This document shows, in pieces, positions 1 to 7,825 of a stretch of DNA of 64,000 nt. Origin of the DNA: Bacteroidota bacterium (GTDB lineage Bacteria > Bacteroidota > Bacteroidia > Chitinophagales > Chitinophagaceae). A model generated the notes under the pieces. That model was not told the origin of the DNA, ran no database searches, and saw nothing but the letters and a program-made list of their open reading frames with translations. Position 1 is the first letter of the stretch; every line of letters starts with the position of its first letter. Position numbers and translations under genes: made by a program. The DNA lies in the NCBI GenBank assembly GCA_023423405.1, contig JAFAFR010000037.1, positions 310,001 through 374,000 on the forward strand, written 5' to 3'.

Positions 1-1071
1 GGCGATGCCACCACGGAAATAAAACCGGGGAAGGACATGCCTGATCCTTTGGGCGATTTTACCATTTCCGCGGTGGCCAACTGGGAGGTGGATATCTGGA
101 AAAAACTGCACAACGCCAAAAAAGCTGCGGTATCGCGTTATCTCTCCACCGTGGAGGGAAGGAATTTTGTGATCACCAACCTGGTGGCCGAGATCGCACA
201 ATCTTATTACGAGCTCTCGGCGCTGGACAACCAGTTGGCGATTGTGAAGCAATACATTGTGCTGCAGAAGCAGGCGCGCGATATTGTGCAGGTGCAGAAA
301 GAGGCGGCGCGGGCCACGGAACTGGCGGTGCAGAAATTTGAAGCGGAAGTGTTGAAGTCGGAGAGCATGGAATTTGAGATCCGGCAACAGATAACGGAAA
401 CGGAAAACCGGATCAACCTGTTGCTGGGCCGTTACCCGCAGCCCATAGCGCGCGACAGCAGCGGCTTCCAACAGTTGCTCCCGGCCCTGGTGCAAAGCGG
501 CGTGCCGGCGCAGTTGCTGGGGAATCGTCCCGATATACGGCAGGCGGAGCTGGAGCTGGCAGCAGCGAAGCTGGATGTGAAAGTGGCGCGTGCAGAGTTT
601 TATCCATCGCTCGACATATCAGCCGCCATTGGACTGGATGCTTTCAATCCTTCTTACCTGGTGAAATTTCCCGAATCGATCCTCTACTCGCTGGTGGGCG
701 ATTTGGCAGCGCCACTGATCAACCGCAATGCCATCAAGGCGGAATTCAGCAGTGCGAATGCGCGGCAGTTGCAGGCGCTCTACAACTATGAGCGCAGCCT
801 GATCAATGCCTACCTGGAAGTTAGTACGCAGTTGTCGAATATCGGCAACCTGGGGCAGCGCTATGAGAAAAAGTCGAAGCAGGTAGAGGCGCTGACGCGG
901 TCGATCGGGATTGCCAACGATTTGTTCAAAAGTGCGCGGGCCGATTACCTGGAGGTGCTGATGACACAGCGGGATGCACTGGAAGCAAGGCTGGAGCTGG
1001 TGGAAACAAAACAGCAGCAGCTTAACGCAGCGGTGCAGGTGTACCGCGACCTGGGTGGCGGCTGGCGATAG
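1..1071 (+). CDS. TolC/OprM-type outer-membrane efflux channel (5' partial)
   Basis: The reading frame is open from base 1, so the N-terminus, including any lipoprotein signal, lies outside the window; the first internal ATG is at 37. The visible 356 residues show the long amphipathic helical repeats of the outer membrane efflux protein family, with the family-typical 'LLGNRPDIRQAELELAAAKLDVKVARAEFYP' region (positions about 173-203 counted from base 1) followed by a second helical-hairpin repeat and the end 'YRDLGGGWR', which is characteristic of NodT/OprM-like subunits of RND pumps. It would form the trimeric outer-membrane duct of a tripartite drug or metal exporter; the inner-membrane pump and adaptor are presumably encoded to the left. 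The next gene is convergent, 12 bases away. Family assignment is secure, substrate unknown. Confidence 0.9.
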   Translation, partial: GDATTEIKPGKDMPDPLGDFTISAVANWEVDIWKKLHNAKKAAVSRYLSTVEGRNFVITNLVAEIAQSYYELSALDNQLAIVKQYIVLQKQARDIVQVQKEAARATELAVQKFEAEVLKSESMEFEIRQQITETENRINLLLGRYPQPIARDSSGFQQLLPALVQSGVPAQLLGNRPDIRQAELELAAAKLDVKVARAEFYPSLDISAAIGLDAFNPSYLVKFPESILYSLVGDLAAPLINRNAIKAEFSSANARQLQALYNYERSLINAYLEVSTQLSNIGNLGQRYEKKSKQVEALTRSIGIANDLFKSARADYLEVLMTQRDALEARLELVETKQQQLNAAVQVYRDLGGGWR

Positions 1072-1083
1072 TGCAGGATGCGC

Positions 1084-1848
1084 TTATATTGCCTGTCCGC
1101 CCGATACTTCAATACGCTGTGCATTGATCCAGCCGGCTTCGGGTGTACACAGGAAGGCCACCACGCCACCGATGTCGTCGGGCAATCCCACGCGGCCCAG
1201 GGCCGTGATGGCGGCAATATTGTCGTTGATCTCTTTGTTGTCGCGCACGCGGCCGCCGCCGAAATCGGTTTCGATGGCGCCGGGCGCCACCACGTTGGCG
1301 CGGATCCTGCGCGGCCCGAGTTCTTTGGCGAGGTAGCGCGTGAGCACTTCCACTGCAGCCTTCATGGAAGCGTAGACCGAAGAGCCGGGCATGGTGATCC
1401 TTACCAGTCCTGATGAGATGTTGACGATGCCGCCGCCTTCGCGCAGGTAGGGAAGCGCTTTTTGCGTAAGGAAGAATACACCTTTATAATGGATATTGAA
1501 GATGGCGTCCAACTGTTCCCCGGTGGTTTCTGTAACAGGCGCATAGAGTGCTGTGCCGGCATTATTGATGAGAAAGTCGAAATAGGGACAACCCATTTTT
1601 TCTTCGAGCAGGGCCGTGAGTTCCTTTATGAAGGGTTCGAAAGAAGCGGTATTGCCGGTATCGAGCTGCAGTGCGAAGGCCCTGCGGCCCGATGCTTCGA
1701 TGGCGGCTATCACTTTATCGGCTTCCGGGAGGTTGGTGTGATACGTGATTATGACGTCCAGTCCTTTTGCAGCGAGGGCAAGCGCCATGTTTTTTCCGAG
1801 TCCGCGGCTGCCGCCGGTAACAAGGGCTATTTTGGTGGTGGTATCCAT
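1084..1848 (-). CDS. Short-chain dehydrogenase/reductase (SDR)
   Basis: Classical SDR of 254 residues. Near the N-terminus is the nucleotide-binding motif TGGSRGLG, the 'NNAG' strand-4 motif lies mid-protein, and the catalytic Ser-Tyr-Lys is visible as 'NISSG...YASMKAAV'. It ends in the usual 'EVSGGQAI'. It should be a soluble NAD(P)H-dependent oxidoreductase on a small alcohol or ketone, of the 3-oxoacyl-ACP-reductase-like type. I place the start at the ATG at 1848 because the open frame upstream encodes an isoleucine-rich stretch that does not belong to the fold. It converges on the efflux gene with a 12-base gap. Substrate cannot be read from the sequence. Confidence 0.88.
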   Translation of the reverse strand: MDTTTKIALVTGGSRGLGKNMALALAAKGLDVIITYHTNLPEADKVIAAIEASGRRAFALQLDTGNTASFEPFIKELTALLEEKMGCPYFDFLINNAGTALYAPVTETTGEQLDAIFNIHYKGVFFLTQKALPYLREGGGIVNISSGLVRITMPGSSVYASMKAAVEVLTRYLAKELGPRRIRANVVAPGAIETDFGGGRVRDNKEINDNIAAITALGRVGLPDDIGGVVAFLCTPEAGWINAQRIEVSGGQAI

Positions 1849-2072
1849 TTGTACTGATATTATAATTATAATCTTCAAACAACGCGCCAGTATTGCATGC
1901 AGCGTTGTGGTTTCTTTTGACGACAAAATTGCAATGAATGGTGCGGTTCTGTTTAGCCGAATCTACTTTTGTTGTAGCCAAAAAATGCCGGATGGTGAGA
2001 GCATGCGTTATGAAGAATGACGCCAACCTGTGTCGGCAGACGATTTTGACGGACGGGCGGTAATGTCCGTAC

Positions 2073-2609
2073 TCATGGCAGTACCGGAATACGGAACAAA
2101 GCATACAATACTACAGGTTGCTGCGTGGTATGGTAGCGGTCCATTTTCTTTGCGCCGAGTTCGTTCAGAACAGCCGCGACGATTGTTTCGGATGCAGGTA
2201 ATTCAACAAAGAGCGGAAGCTGGTCCTGCAGGGATGCGATCATGTAGCGGAACGCGCCGGAAATAATCGTTTGTGGCTGATCGTGAGGAAGCAAATAATA
2301 CAAAACGTATCCGCCGGCAACCTGTGGATTGTGTAGGGCCATGCGTTCCTGCGCAGCAGGCGTTATATCGAACTGAGCTATGAAGTTGTTTCTGCAAAGC
2401 ATTGAAAAAGATTGTTCTCCGGGCGCCCGCAGGCGGCGGATATAGTGATGGACAAGGGCCTCTGATTGGCGATAAAACAATTGGTTGGTCAGGGGCTGCG
2501 TTGCATTGAGCCAATCGTGCGCCGTGCGCAGGTCTCCCACGATCCAGAAAGGCCGCAATTCCCAGGAAATGCTGCCTTGCAGCCATTTCCCTGTGGCAGG
2601 TTGTTTCAT
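2073..2609 (-). CDS. Hypothetical protein, possible acyltransferase-like fold
   Basis: A 178-residue soluble protein starting 'MKQPATGKWLQG'. The frame is open further upstream, but that extension would overlap the divergent regulator at 2684, so the ATG at 2609 is preferred. No motif identifies the family. The end, 'LNELGAKKMDRYHTTQQPVVLYALFRI', resembles the last strands of GNAT-type acyltransferases only loosely. It is divergent from an AraC-type gene with 74 bases between the starts, which suggests that the regulator may control it. Function unknown. Confidence 0.6.
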   Translation of the reverse strand: MKQPATGKWLQGSISWELRPFWIVGDLRTAHDWLNATQPLTNQLFYRQSEALVHHYIRRLRAPGEQSFSMLCRNNFIAQFDITPAAQERMALHNPQVAGGYVLYYLLPHDQPQTIISGAFRYMIASLQDQLPLFVELPASETIVAAVLNELGAKKMDRYHTTQQPVVLYALFRIPVLP

Positions 2610-2683
2610 GAAGGGATTCAGGGGAGAAAGCAAGAGACCAAAATTTTCAACTATAATAAATAACTTATAGCATAAAATGACAG

Positions 2684-3541
2684 ATGCGACGGCTTCCTTC
2701 CGATTCTTCTTCACGTGCTTCCTGCAGGGAGTTCCGCATTCCGGCCGGGCAATCTTTCTGCCAGCTCACCTGGCGCAGGAGTGATGCGGCAGGCTGCGAG
2801 CTCTCCATTTTTGAACAGAAGGGAATATGCCAGCTTCTGTTGGTGCTCGGTGGACATCTGTTGCTGGATAACCAGGTCCACAGCGCTGGTGAGGGTAGGC
2901 TCCTGCCACCACCTGGTAAAAAACCGGCAGTTCATCAGGTTGCAGCAACAGATGGTTGTGAATGGATCCACCTGGTGGTCCCCGCTAGAGCAATCGAATT
3001 CCTGCCGCCGGGTACAGGCCGTGAGCGCCTGTCAATTTCTCCACCAGCTTTATTCCAGCTTGCCTTACTGCTGGCGGTGTTGGAAGACCAGCCACTACTG
3101 CATCACCTCCTGCCGGCCGATCTCGCACGATTGCTGCAACTGCTGGCTGCCGGTGATCCTGCTGCCGGTGGGGAGCGCTTTTCTTTCAACGAATGCCTGG
3201 CCTTTGCCCGTAGTTTTTATCACCTGCCTGATCCGCTTTCTTCCAAATGTACACTGGCGCACTGGGCATCCTGCGGTTCTCTCAAATCTTATCGCCTGCC
3301 TGTATTGTGCAGGGAATTGTTAGGGTTGACCGCGCGCGAGGTGCTGCAATTTTTGAAGATGCAGTCTGCCGCCAGGGCCATCGGTGAAAAACAAAACACC
3401 CTCCATTGCATCAGCAGGGAACTGGATTACAGCAACGACGAAAACCTGATCACGGGGTTCCGGAAATATTTTGGAATAACGCCGCATGTGTATCAGAACC
3501 TGATGGGGCATTCGTTGCAGACCAGCATTTATAAACTGTAG
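2684..3541 (+). CDS. AraC-type transcriptional regulator
   Basis: 285 residues with an N-terminal sensing region of no recognisable family and a C-terminal DNA-binding region. The second helix-turn-helix, 'ENLITGFRKYFGITPHVYQN' (about residues 251-270), matches the AraC signature; the first helix-turn-helix is weaker than usual. It should bind DNA near its own divergent neighbour at 2609. Its last 92 bases overlap, on the opposite strand, the 3' end of another AraC-type gene. The start is the first ATG of the frame; a later start is possible because the first 20 residues are unremarkable. Confidence 0.75.
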   Translation: MRRLPSDSSSRASCREFRIPAGQSFCQLTWRRSDAAGCELSIFEQKGICQLLLVLGGHLLLDNQVHSAGEGRLLPPPGKKPAVHQVAATDGCEWIHLVVPARAIEFLPPGTGRERLSISPPALFQLALLLAVLEDQPLLHHLLPADLARLLQLLAAGDPAAGGERFSFNECLAFARSFYHLPDPLSSKCTLAHWASCGSLKSYRLPVLCRELLGLTAREVLQFLKMQSAARAIGEKQNTLHCISRELDYSNDENLITGFRKYFGITPHVYQNLMGHSLQTSIYKL

Positions 3542-4436
3542 GTGCATAGCCGGTGTAAGAACGGAATGCGGCAGAAAAATGAGCAGCATTGCTGAAACCC
3601 AGTCGCAATGCGATCTCCCGTACCGGCATGCCGGTTTCCCGCAAGTATACTTTGGCGTTCTCCATCCGGATTTTTTGCAGGAAACGCGCAGCGCTCATGC
3701 CATAGGCCGACTTAAATGCTGCTTCCAGCCTGGCGGGATTGGTGCCGGCCAATTTTGCCAGGGTTGCCAGGTGGAATGGCTGGTCGTAGTGCACCATCAG
3801 ATAAAACATGGCAAGCGCCAGGCTGTCGATTTTTTCTTCACCGTTTGCCGGCTCCTTTTCGTGCAGGGCCTGCATCACCTGCAGCAGCGAATCGGCCATC
3901 AGCCAGTGCAGGTCTGTTTGCAGAGTTGAGGTAATGGCCCGGTCTTTTCTTGTGTTTTCCTGCAACTGGTTGATAACGGCCCATTGTGACAGGCGAAGAA
4001 CGAACAGGCTGTTCCGCATTGCCTGCTGCCAGTATTGCGTAGAGGTGAAATAGCCGAAACCGGCTACCATGTTGCGTTGCAAAAAACTACTGAATCGGGT
4101 GGCGGGCAAAGAAAGAAGCAGGAACTGCGCAGGTGTACGCGACAGTAATTTAAAGCGCTGTGGTTGTGAATGAGGCGTGGTTATGCGAAAAGTTTTGGCG
4201 GGCATGCGGCCAATGCCGGGTTCCAGGAACTTCAGGTTTCCTTCCAGCAGGTATAACCAAAGAAAATGATTCGTCTGCTGAAGCGTAATGTAATATTCCC
4301 TGCTGCCGGATGGAAAAGTGAAAAAGGCGCCCCGGGTCCCGGCCGCGGTGAAACAACAGGAATTTATTTCCGCCGGTATATGAGCAGTGGGATGATAGGT
4401 GTCTGCCGGTTCAATATGTACAAGTGGTGATTTCAT
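3450..4436 (-). CDS. AraC-type transcriptional regulator
   Basis: 328 residues from the ATG at 4436 ('MKSPLVHIEPADTYH'). The N-terminal two thirds resemble the cupin-like sensing part of AraC proteins. The C-terminal third has both helix-turn-helix motifs: 'LATLAKLAGTNPARLEAAFK' and 'VREIALRLGFSNAAHFSAAF', the latter followed by 'RSYTGYAPTVYK'. The last ~27 residues run past the usual end of the domain and are encoded antisense to the neighbouring AraC gene, so this tail may be a dispensable extension. It converges on that gene, and the two could interfere transcriptionally. Target genes unknown. Confidence 0.82.
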   Translation of the reverse strand: MKSPLVHIEPADTYHPTAHIPAEINSCCFTAAGTRGAFFTFPSGSREYYITLQQTNHFLWLYLLEGNLKFLEPGIGRMPAKTFRITTPHSQPQRFKLLSRTPAQFLLLSLPATRFSSFLQRNMVAGFGYFTSTQYWQQAMRNSLFVLRLSQWAVINQLQENTRKDRAITSTLQTDLHWLMADSLLQVMQALHEKEPANGEEKIDSLALAMFYLMVHYDQPFHLATLAKLAGTNPARLEAAFKSAYGMSAARFLQKIRMENAKVYLRETGMPVREIALRLGFSNAAHFSAAFRSYTGYAPTVYKCWSATNAPSGSDTHAALFQNISGTP

Positions 4437-4586
4437 GCTGTCCTTAAAATACAATTCGTTGCGAAAAAAGCAAATGAGTATTATCACCAGATTGTGACTC
4501 CTCAAAGTTTTTAATGCGGATCAGAAAAGCCTGCCGCTGTGGATGGTTATAATTTTCGGGCAGGAATCACCCCTAAACCCTCAGCT

Positions 4587-5042
4587 ATGCGTCCCGCACT
4601 TCGTTCAGCCCTCCTCGAGGTCATAACGGTACTGTTCATCCTGCTTTGGGGATATGCTGCCACCAGCAAACTGCTTATCGGAAAGCAGTTCCTGGGACAA
4701 TTGAGCCAGTCGCCCCTGCTGATGCCCTACGCAGGTGTGCTGCAATTTGCCGTGCCGGCCGTGGAATATGTGCTGGTATTGGGCTTGCTGCTTCCCCGTT
4801 TCCGGTTCCGGGCGCTGTACGGTTCTTTTTTCCTGATGTCCCTGTTCAGTTTTTATATCCTGGACATCATGCATTTCAGTCCCTTTATCCCCTGTTCCTG
4901 CGGCGGCATCCTTGATAAAATGGGCTGGGGCGGACACCTGGTGTTCAATATCGGGTTCGCGGCACTTGGCGCATTCGGCGTTCTGATCCATCCCTCAGAG
5001 AGTTGGTCCTCTTCCGAACGATCCAAGATTTTATTGCAATAA
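4587..5042 (+). CDS. MauE/DoxX-like redox-associated membrane protein
   Basis: 151 residues with four predicted membrane segments. After the first segment comes 'GYAATSKLLIGKQFLGQLSQSP', a loop typical of the MauE-like proteins of Bacteroidota, and before the last segment the Cys pair 'CSCGG'. The related MauE is needed for maturation of methylamine dehydrogenase and is thought to act in disulfide chemistry; many Bacteroidota homologues sit beside small secreted peptides, as here. The ATG at 4539 in the same frame would add 16 polar residues; I prefer 4587 because hydrophobic sequence begins soon after. The next gene, 67 bases downstream, encodes a small exported Cys-containing protein. Confidence 0.78.
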   Translation: MRPALRSALLEVITVLFILLWGYAATSKLLIGKQFLGQLSQSPLLMPYAGVLQFAVPAVEYVLVLGLLLPRFRFRALYGSFFLMSLFSFYILDIMHFSPFIPCSCGGILDKMGWGGHLVFNIGFAALGAFGVLIHPSESWSSSERSKILLQ

Positions 5043-5109
5043 ACAGGAGAAGCTGAAAACCTGCAGAAAAGAGTAAGCGCTATTTCACCTTTTAATTAAA
5101 CTTTCGATT

Positions 5110-5337
5110 ATGAAAAAGTATATGCTGCCGGCCGCCCTGGCCTTTGCGGTAGTTGCGGCTTTTGCGTTTAAGCCGAAACCAATCAATCTCTACTATGACG
5201 ATCCGGATGAAACACCCAGATGTCAAAGCGAACTCGATTGCGTGATCCCCGGAAAGACCTGTTTACATACGGTCTACTCCAGTAATGCGGGAGGCGGAGG
5301 GACCTGCCAAACCCCAGTAAACTTTGGAACACCTTAA
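5110..5337 (+). CDS. Small secreted cysteine-containing protein (DUF6520-like)
   Basis: A 75-residue protein with a clear signal peptide ('MKKYMLPAALAFAVVAAFAF') followed by a mature part of about 55 residues with four cysteines (C38, C44, C51, C66), enough for two disulfides, and a Gly-rich loop 'NAGGGGTC'. Its organisation and position after a MauE-like gene match the small DUF6520-type proteins seen in Bacteroidota, although I cannot confirm the family. It likely acts in the periplasm, possibly as a partner of the upstream membrane protein. A hairpin follows its stop codon. Confidence 0.7.
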   Translation: MKKYMLPAALAFAVVAAFAFKPKPINLYYDDPDETPRCQSELDCVIPGKTCLHTVYSSNAGGGGTCQTPVNFGTP

Positions 5338-5351
5338 TCAAATTAAAATTA

Positions 5352-5377
5352 GAAGCTGTCTCAGTAGAGACAGCTTC
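5352..5377 (+). terminator. Perfect hairpin downstream of the small secreted protein
   Basis: An 11-base stem (GAAGCTGTCTC) with an AGTA loop and its exact complement lies 14 bases after the stop of the small secreted protein and 26 bases before the next start. No T-run follows, so it may be an RNA-processing or attenuation element that lowers expression of the following gene, rather than a full intrinsic terminator. Confidence 0.55.
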
Positions 5378-5403
5378 ACCACTAACACTTAGCCTAACCA
5401 GAC

Positions 5404-6453
5404 ATGAGAAGAAAAATTATTTGGACACTTGCTGGCTGTCTCGTTTCGTTATGTATTATTATATTTTTACAGGCAAATTATTTACATCGATCAGCAAATA
5501 AGAGGCAGTTTCTTAGACTCGTCCCACCTCACATATTGGGAGCTAAGCAAACTATTGATCTTAAATACAACACATTCTATTTTGCTGGAAAGAATGATTC
5601 TTCTATAATCCTTGGCAATTATACTGCACCGGGCTATCTACTGGTAGTATCCAATAATCTTAAAGACAGTCAGGCTATTCAGGTTCCTCTTCACACCGAA
5701 CGCCATCATCTGCCCTATCCTGTCAAAGCCATAGCAAGTAGTAACTATTTCATATTCTATAGCCTTCTGAGCAACAAAATAGTTAAAACAAATGCCACTA
5801 CTTTAGCGACCGAACTGAAGCAGCTATCCACATCCACAGGAATAGACGGAATTACGTTGATGGATGATGAAAATATCCTCATAAAAACTTACGATACCTT
5901 AAAAGAACAGCGAATTCTATCAATTGCCAGCCTGACGGACAAAGAAATTGTCTACAAATACTGGCCCGAGCCAATTAGCGAAGGCGTATACAGTACGAAC
6001 GGGACATTCTTGGTCGACAGGGACAACAATCGAATATTTTATATTTTAGATTATAGAAGTCAAATAACTGTCTTAAACACAAAATTGGAACCGCTTACAG
6101 CCATTAAAACCATAGAAGGGACTGCAAACAGTCAGATTTACTTCACCATTGACAGCTCCATGGAAAGAAAAAGTATTTGGGCATCGGAAAGAGGTATTCA
6201 TGCAAATGCTATTATTGCGGATGAATACCTGTTAGTTCACTCTTCTCTAACTGCCAAAAATGAGCCAATAACGATTGGAAAATCATACTGGATTATAGAT
6301 GCTTATAATTCCGGAAACGGAAATTATACGTTTAGTTTCTATGTGCCTTTTGAAAATGGCGAAAAGCCAATAGATTTTATCTATTCCAGTGGTTCGCTCT
6401 ACGTTCTATATGGAAATTGTATAACAAAATACGATGTATCCTTCCCCAACTGA
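5404..6453 (+). CDS. Membrane-anchored hypothetical protein, propeller-like
   Basis: 349 residues with one N-terminal membrane segment ('IIWTLAGCLVSLCIIIFLQ') and a large extracytoplasmic domain rich in short beta strands. Repeats of the type 'FLVDRDNNRIFYILDYRSQITVLN' resemble blades of six-bladed propeller proteins that follow MauE-like genes in many Bacteroidota; I infer that fold but no family motif proves it. The base composition is more AT-rich than that of the neighbours on the left. It is separated from the small secreted protein by a hairpin and converges on the thioredoxin-like gene with a 14-base gap. Function unknown. Confidence 0.68.
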   Translation: MRRKIIWTLAGCLVSLCIIIFLQANYLHRSANKRQFLRLVPPHILGAKQTIDLKYNTFYFAGKNDSSIILGNYTAPGYLLVVSNNLKDSQAIQVPLHTERHHLPYPVKAIASSNYFIFYSLLSNKIVKTNATTLATELKQLSTSTGIDGITLMDDENILIKTYDTLKEQRILSIASLTDKEIVYKYWPEPISEGVYSTNGTFLVDRDNNRIFYILDYRSQITVLNTKLEPLTAIKTIEGTANSQIYFTIDSSMERKSIWASERGIHANAIIADEYLLVHSSLTAKNEPITIGKSYWIIDAYNSGNGNYTFSFYVPFENGEKPIDFIYSSGSLYVLYGNCITKYDVSFPN

Positions 6454-6467
6454 CTAAAAATGTTAAT

Positions 6468-7814
6468 CTATTCAGGATTTATAACCACCACTTTTATATT
6501 GCTCTTGCCGTAAACCAGGTTCAAGCCGTGTTTTTTTAGTTCCGCAATCATATATGAAATATCCTCCGTGAACAGCACTTCCAGATCGATGTCAATAGTT
6601 TCGTCGATTCCTGTCAAATTAACAATAGGGTCTTCCATCCGGTATCGATCCCATAAGTGGCCTATTAAAACAGCAACAGGAACGTTTCGCAAATGAATGC
6701 CTGCGAAATCGTACCCGCCTGCTTTTATGGTTCCCCCGGCAGATTTTAACGCCCTGTGGGCATCAGGGTCACTTGTTAGTTTCCAGCAGGGCATATTTCT
6801 GGATTCAACGCGGACTTTCGCACCGAAATTCAAACAGAGATCCCTTTGCATAATATGCTGAAGCAACAAGGGTGAAGAAGTTTTTTCGGAAACAAACAAA
6901 CTATAACAATACTTTTTGGAGAGATCAGGCAACAATTTATATCCTTCCCATACGGGCACAGGATAGAATTTCCCATAAGAGTTAGAAATCATGCTAGAAG
7001 AGTTAGAAATCATGCCAGGCAATAATGGCATAGTGTCTGAAAAAGCAACCATAAATAGCTGCTCCAAAGTCTGGTTAATAAATTGCACTCTATTGCCATA
7101 ATTACTGTTAATGCAAAGAGGATTAGGTGATACCACATTCAGTTCAGGTGACAATATAGACCTAAACAGAAAAGTGTCCTTCCCTCCGTTTCCCTCCAGA
7201 AACAAAAGCTTATTAAAATCGAAGGTTGCACTGTTGTCGTCTCCGAATATCTTATCAGCATTTCCCAGCAAATCGTTTTTTTGTCCCCTTACGAACGATA
7301 AAATATCAGAAATACTGGGCCTCGTGACAAAGAACAACAAACGAACCGTACCTGTTAGGTCAACCAAAACTGAAAGAGGTGCCGTCCAAATTCCCATCTT
7401 TTGCGAAACACCACCATTCATATAAGCATATGGCATACTAAACTTATATCTTCTCTGATATTCGTCGTATTGTCGCTTTAAAGCACTATCTCTTTTTTTT
7501 GTATAGGGGTCCCATTTACCGATCATTATAACCTGCACTTCATCTCCATGAAAACGCTGAATAGAATCCAGCTTCGAAAGGGAAGTGAAACTTGCGGAAC
7601 ATCCTATGCTAAAAAAATGCAGAAGAAGCCACTTGCTTTTAGCAGACTTAGAAGAGAAAGATTTGTTATTAAAATTTTCAACATCATGGAGTTCAAATGC
7701 AGGGCAGGGACGCCCAACTTCGAACTTTTTCTGTTCTTGCGACAATACGGAAGAGGCACCTAATAAAAATGCGATAAATATTGAAACAGCTTTTTGTTTG
7801 CACCTTTTTGTCAT
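6468..7814 (-). CDS. Thioredoxin-fold (TlpA/AhpC-like) protein with C-terminal DUF3738-like domain
   Basis: 448 residues with a signal peptide (1-25). Residues about 30-170 form a TlpA/redoxin-like domain: 'VGRPCPAFEL' at the start and 'LLLHFFSIGCSASF' at the active site, then 'GIWTAPLSVLVDLTG'. The usual CxxC is reduced to a single cysteine (C72, then S-A-S). The last ~110 residues, ending 'GLNLVYGKSNIKVVVINPE', match the DUF3738 type of domain often fused to TlpA-like proteins in Chitinophagaceae. It lies 11 bases downstream of the SusD gene and probably shares its operon. An in-frame repeat (two 'MISNS' copies near residue 270) is present. Periplasmic role; disulfide reductase activity is doubtful. 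Confidence 0.8.
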   Translation of the reverse strand: MTKRCKQKAVSIFIAFLLGASSVLSQEQKKFEVGRPCPAFELHDVENFNNKSFSSKSAKSKWLLLHFFSIGCSASFTSLSKLDSIQRFHGDEVQVIMIGKWDPYTKKRDSALKRQYDEYQRRYKFSMPYAYMNGGVSQKMGIWTAPLSVLVDLTGTVRLLFFVTRPSISDILSFVRGQKNDLLGNADKIFGDDNSATFDFNKLLFLEGNGGKDTFLFRSILSPELNVVSPNPLCINSNYGNRVQFINQTLEQLFMVAFSDTMPLLPGMISNSSSMISNSYGKFYPVPVWEGYKLLPDLSKKYCYSLFVSEKTSSPLLLQHIMQRDLCLNFGAKVRVESRNMPCWKLTSDPDAHRALKSAGGTIKAGGYDFAGIHLRNVPVAVLIGHLWDRYRMEDPIVNLTGIDETIDIDLEVLFTEDISYMIAELKKHGLNLVYGKSNIKVVVINPE

Positions 7815-7825
7815 GCTGGATTATT

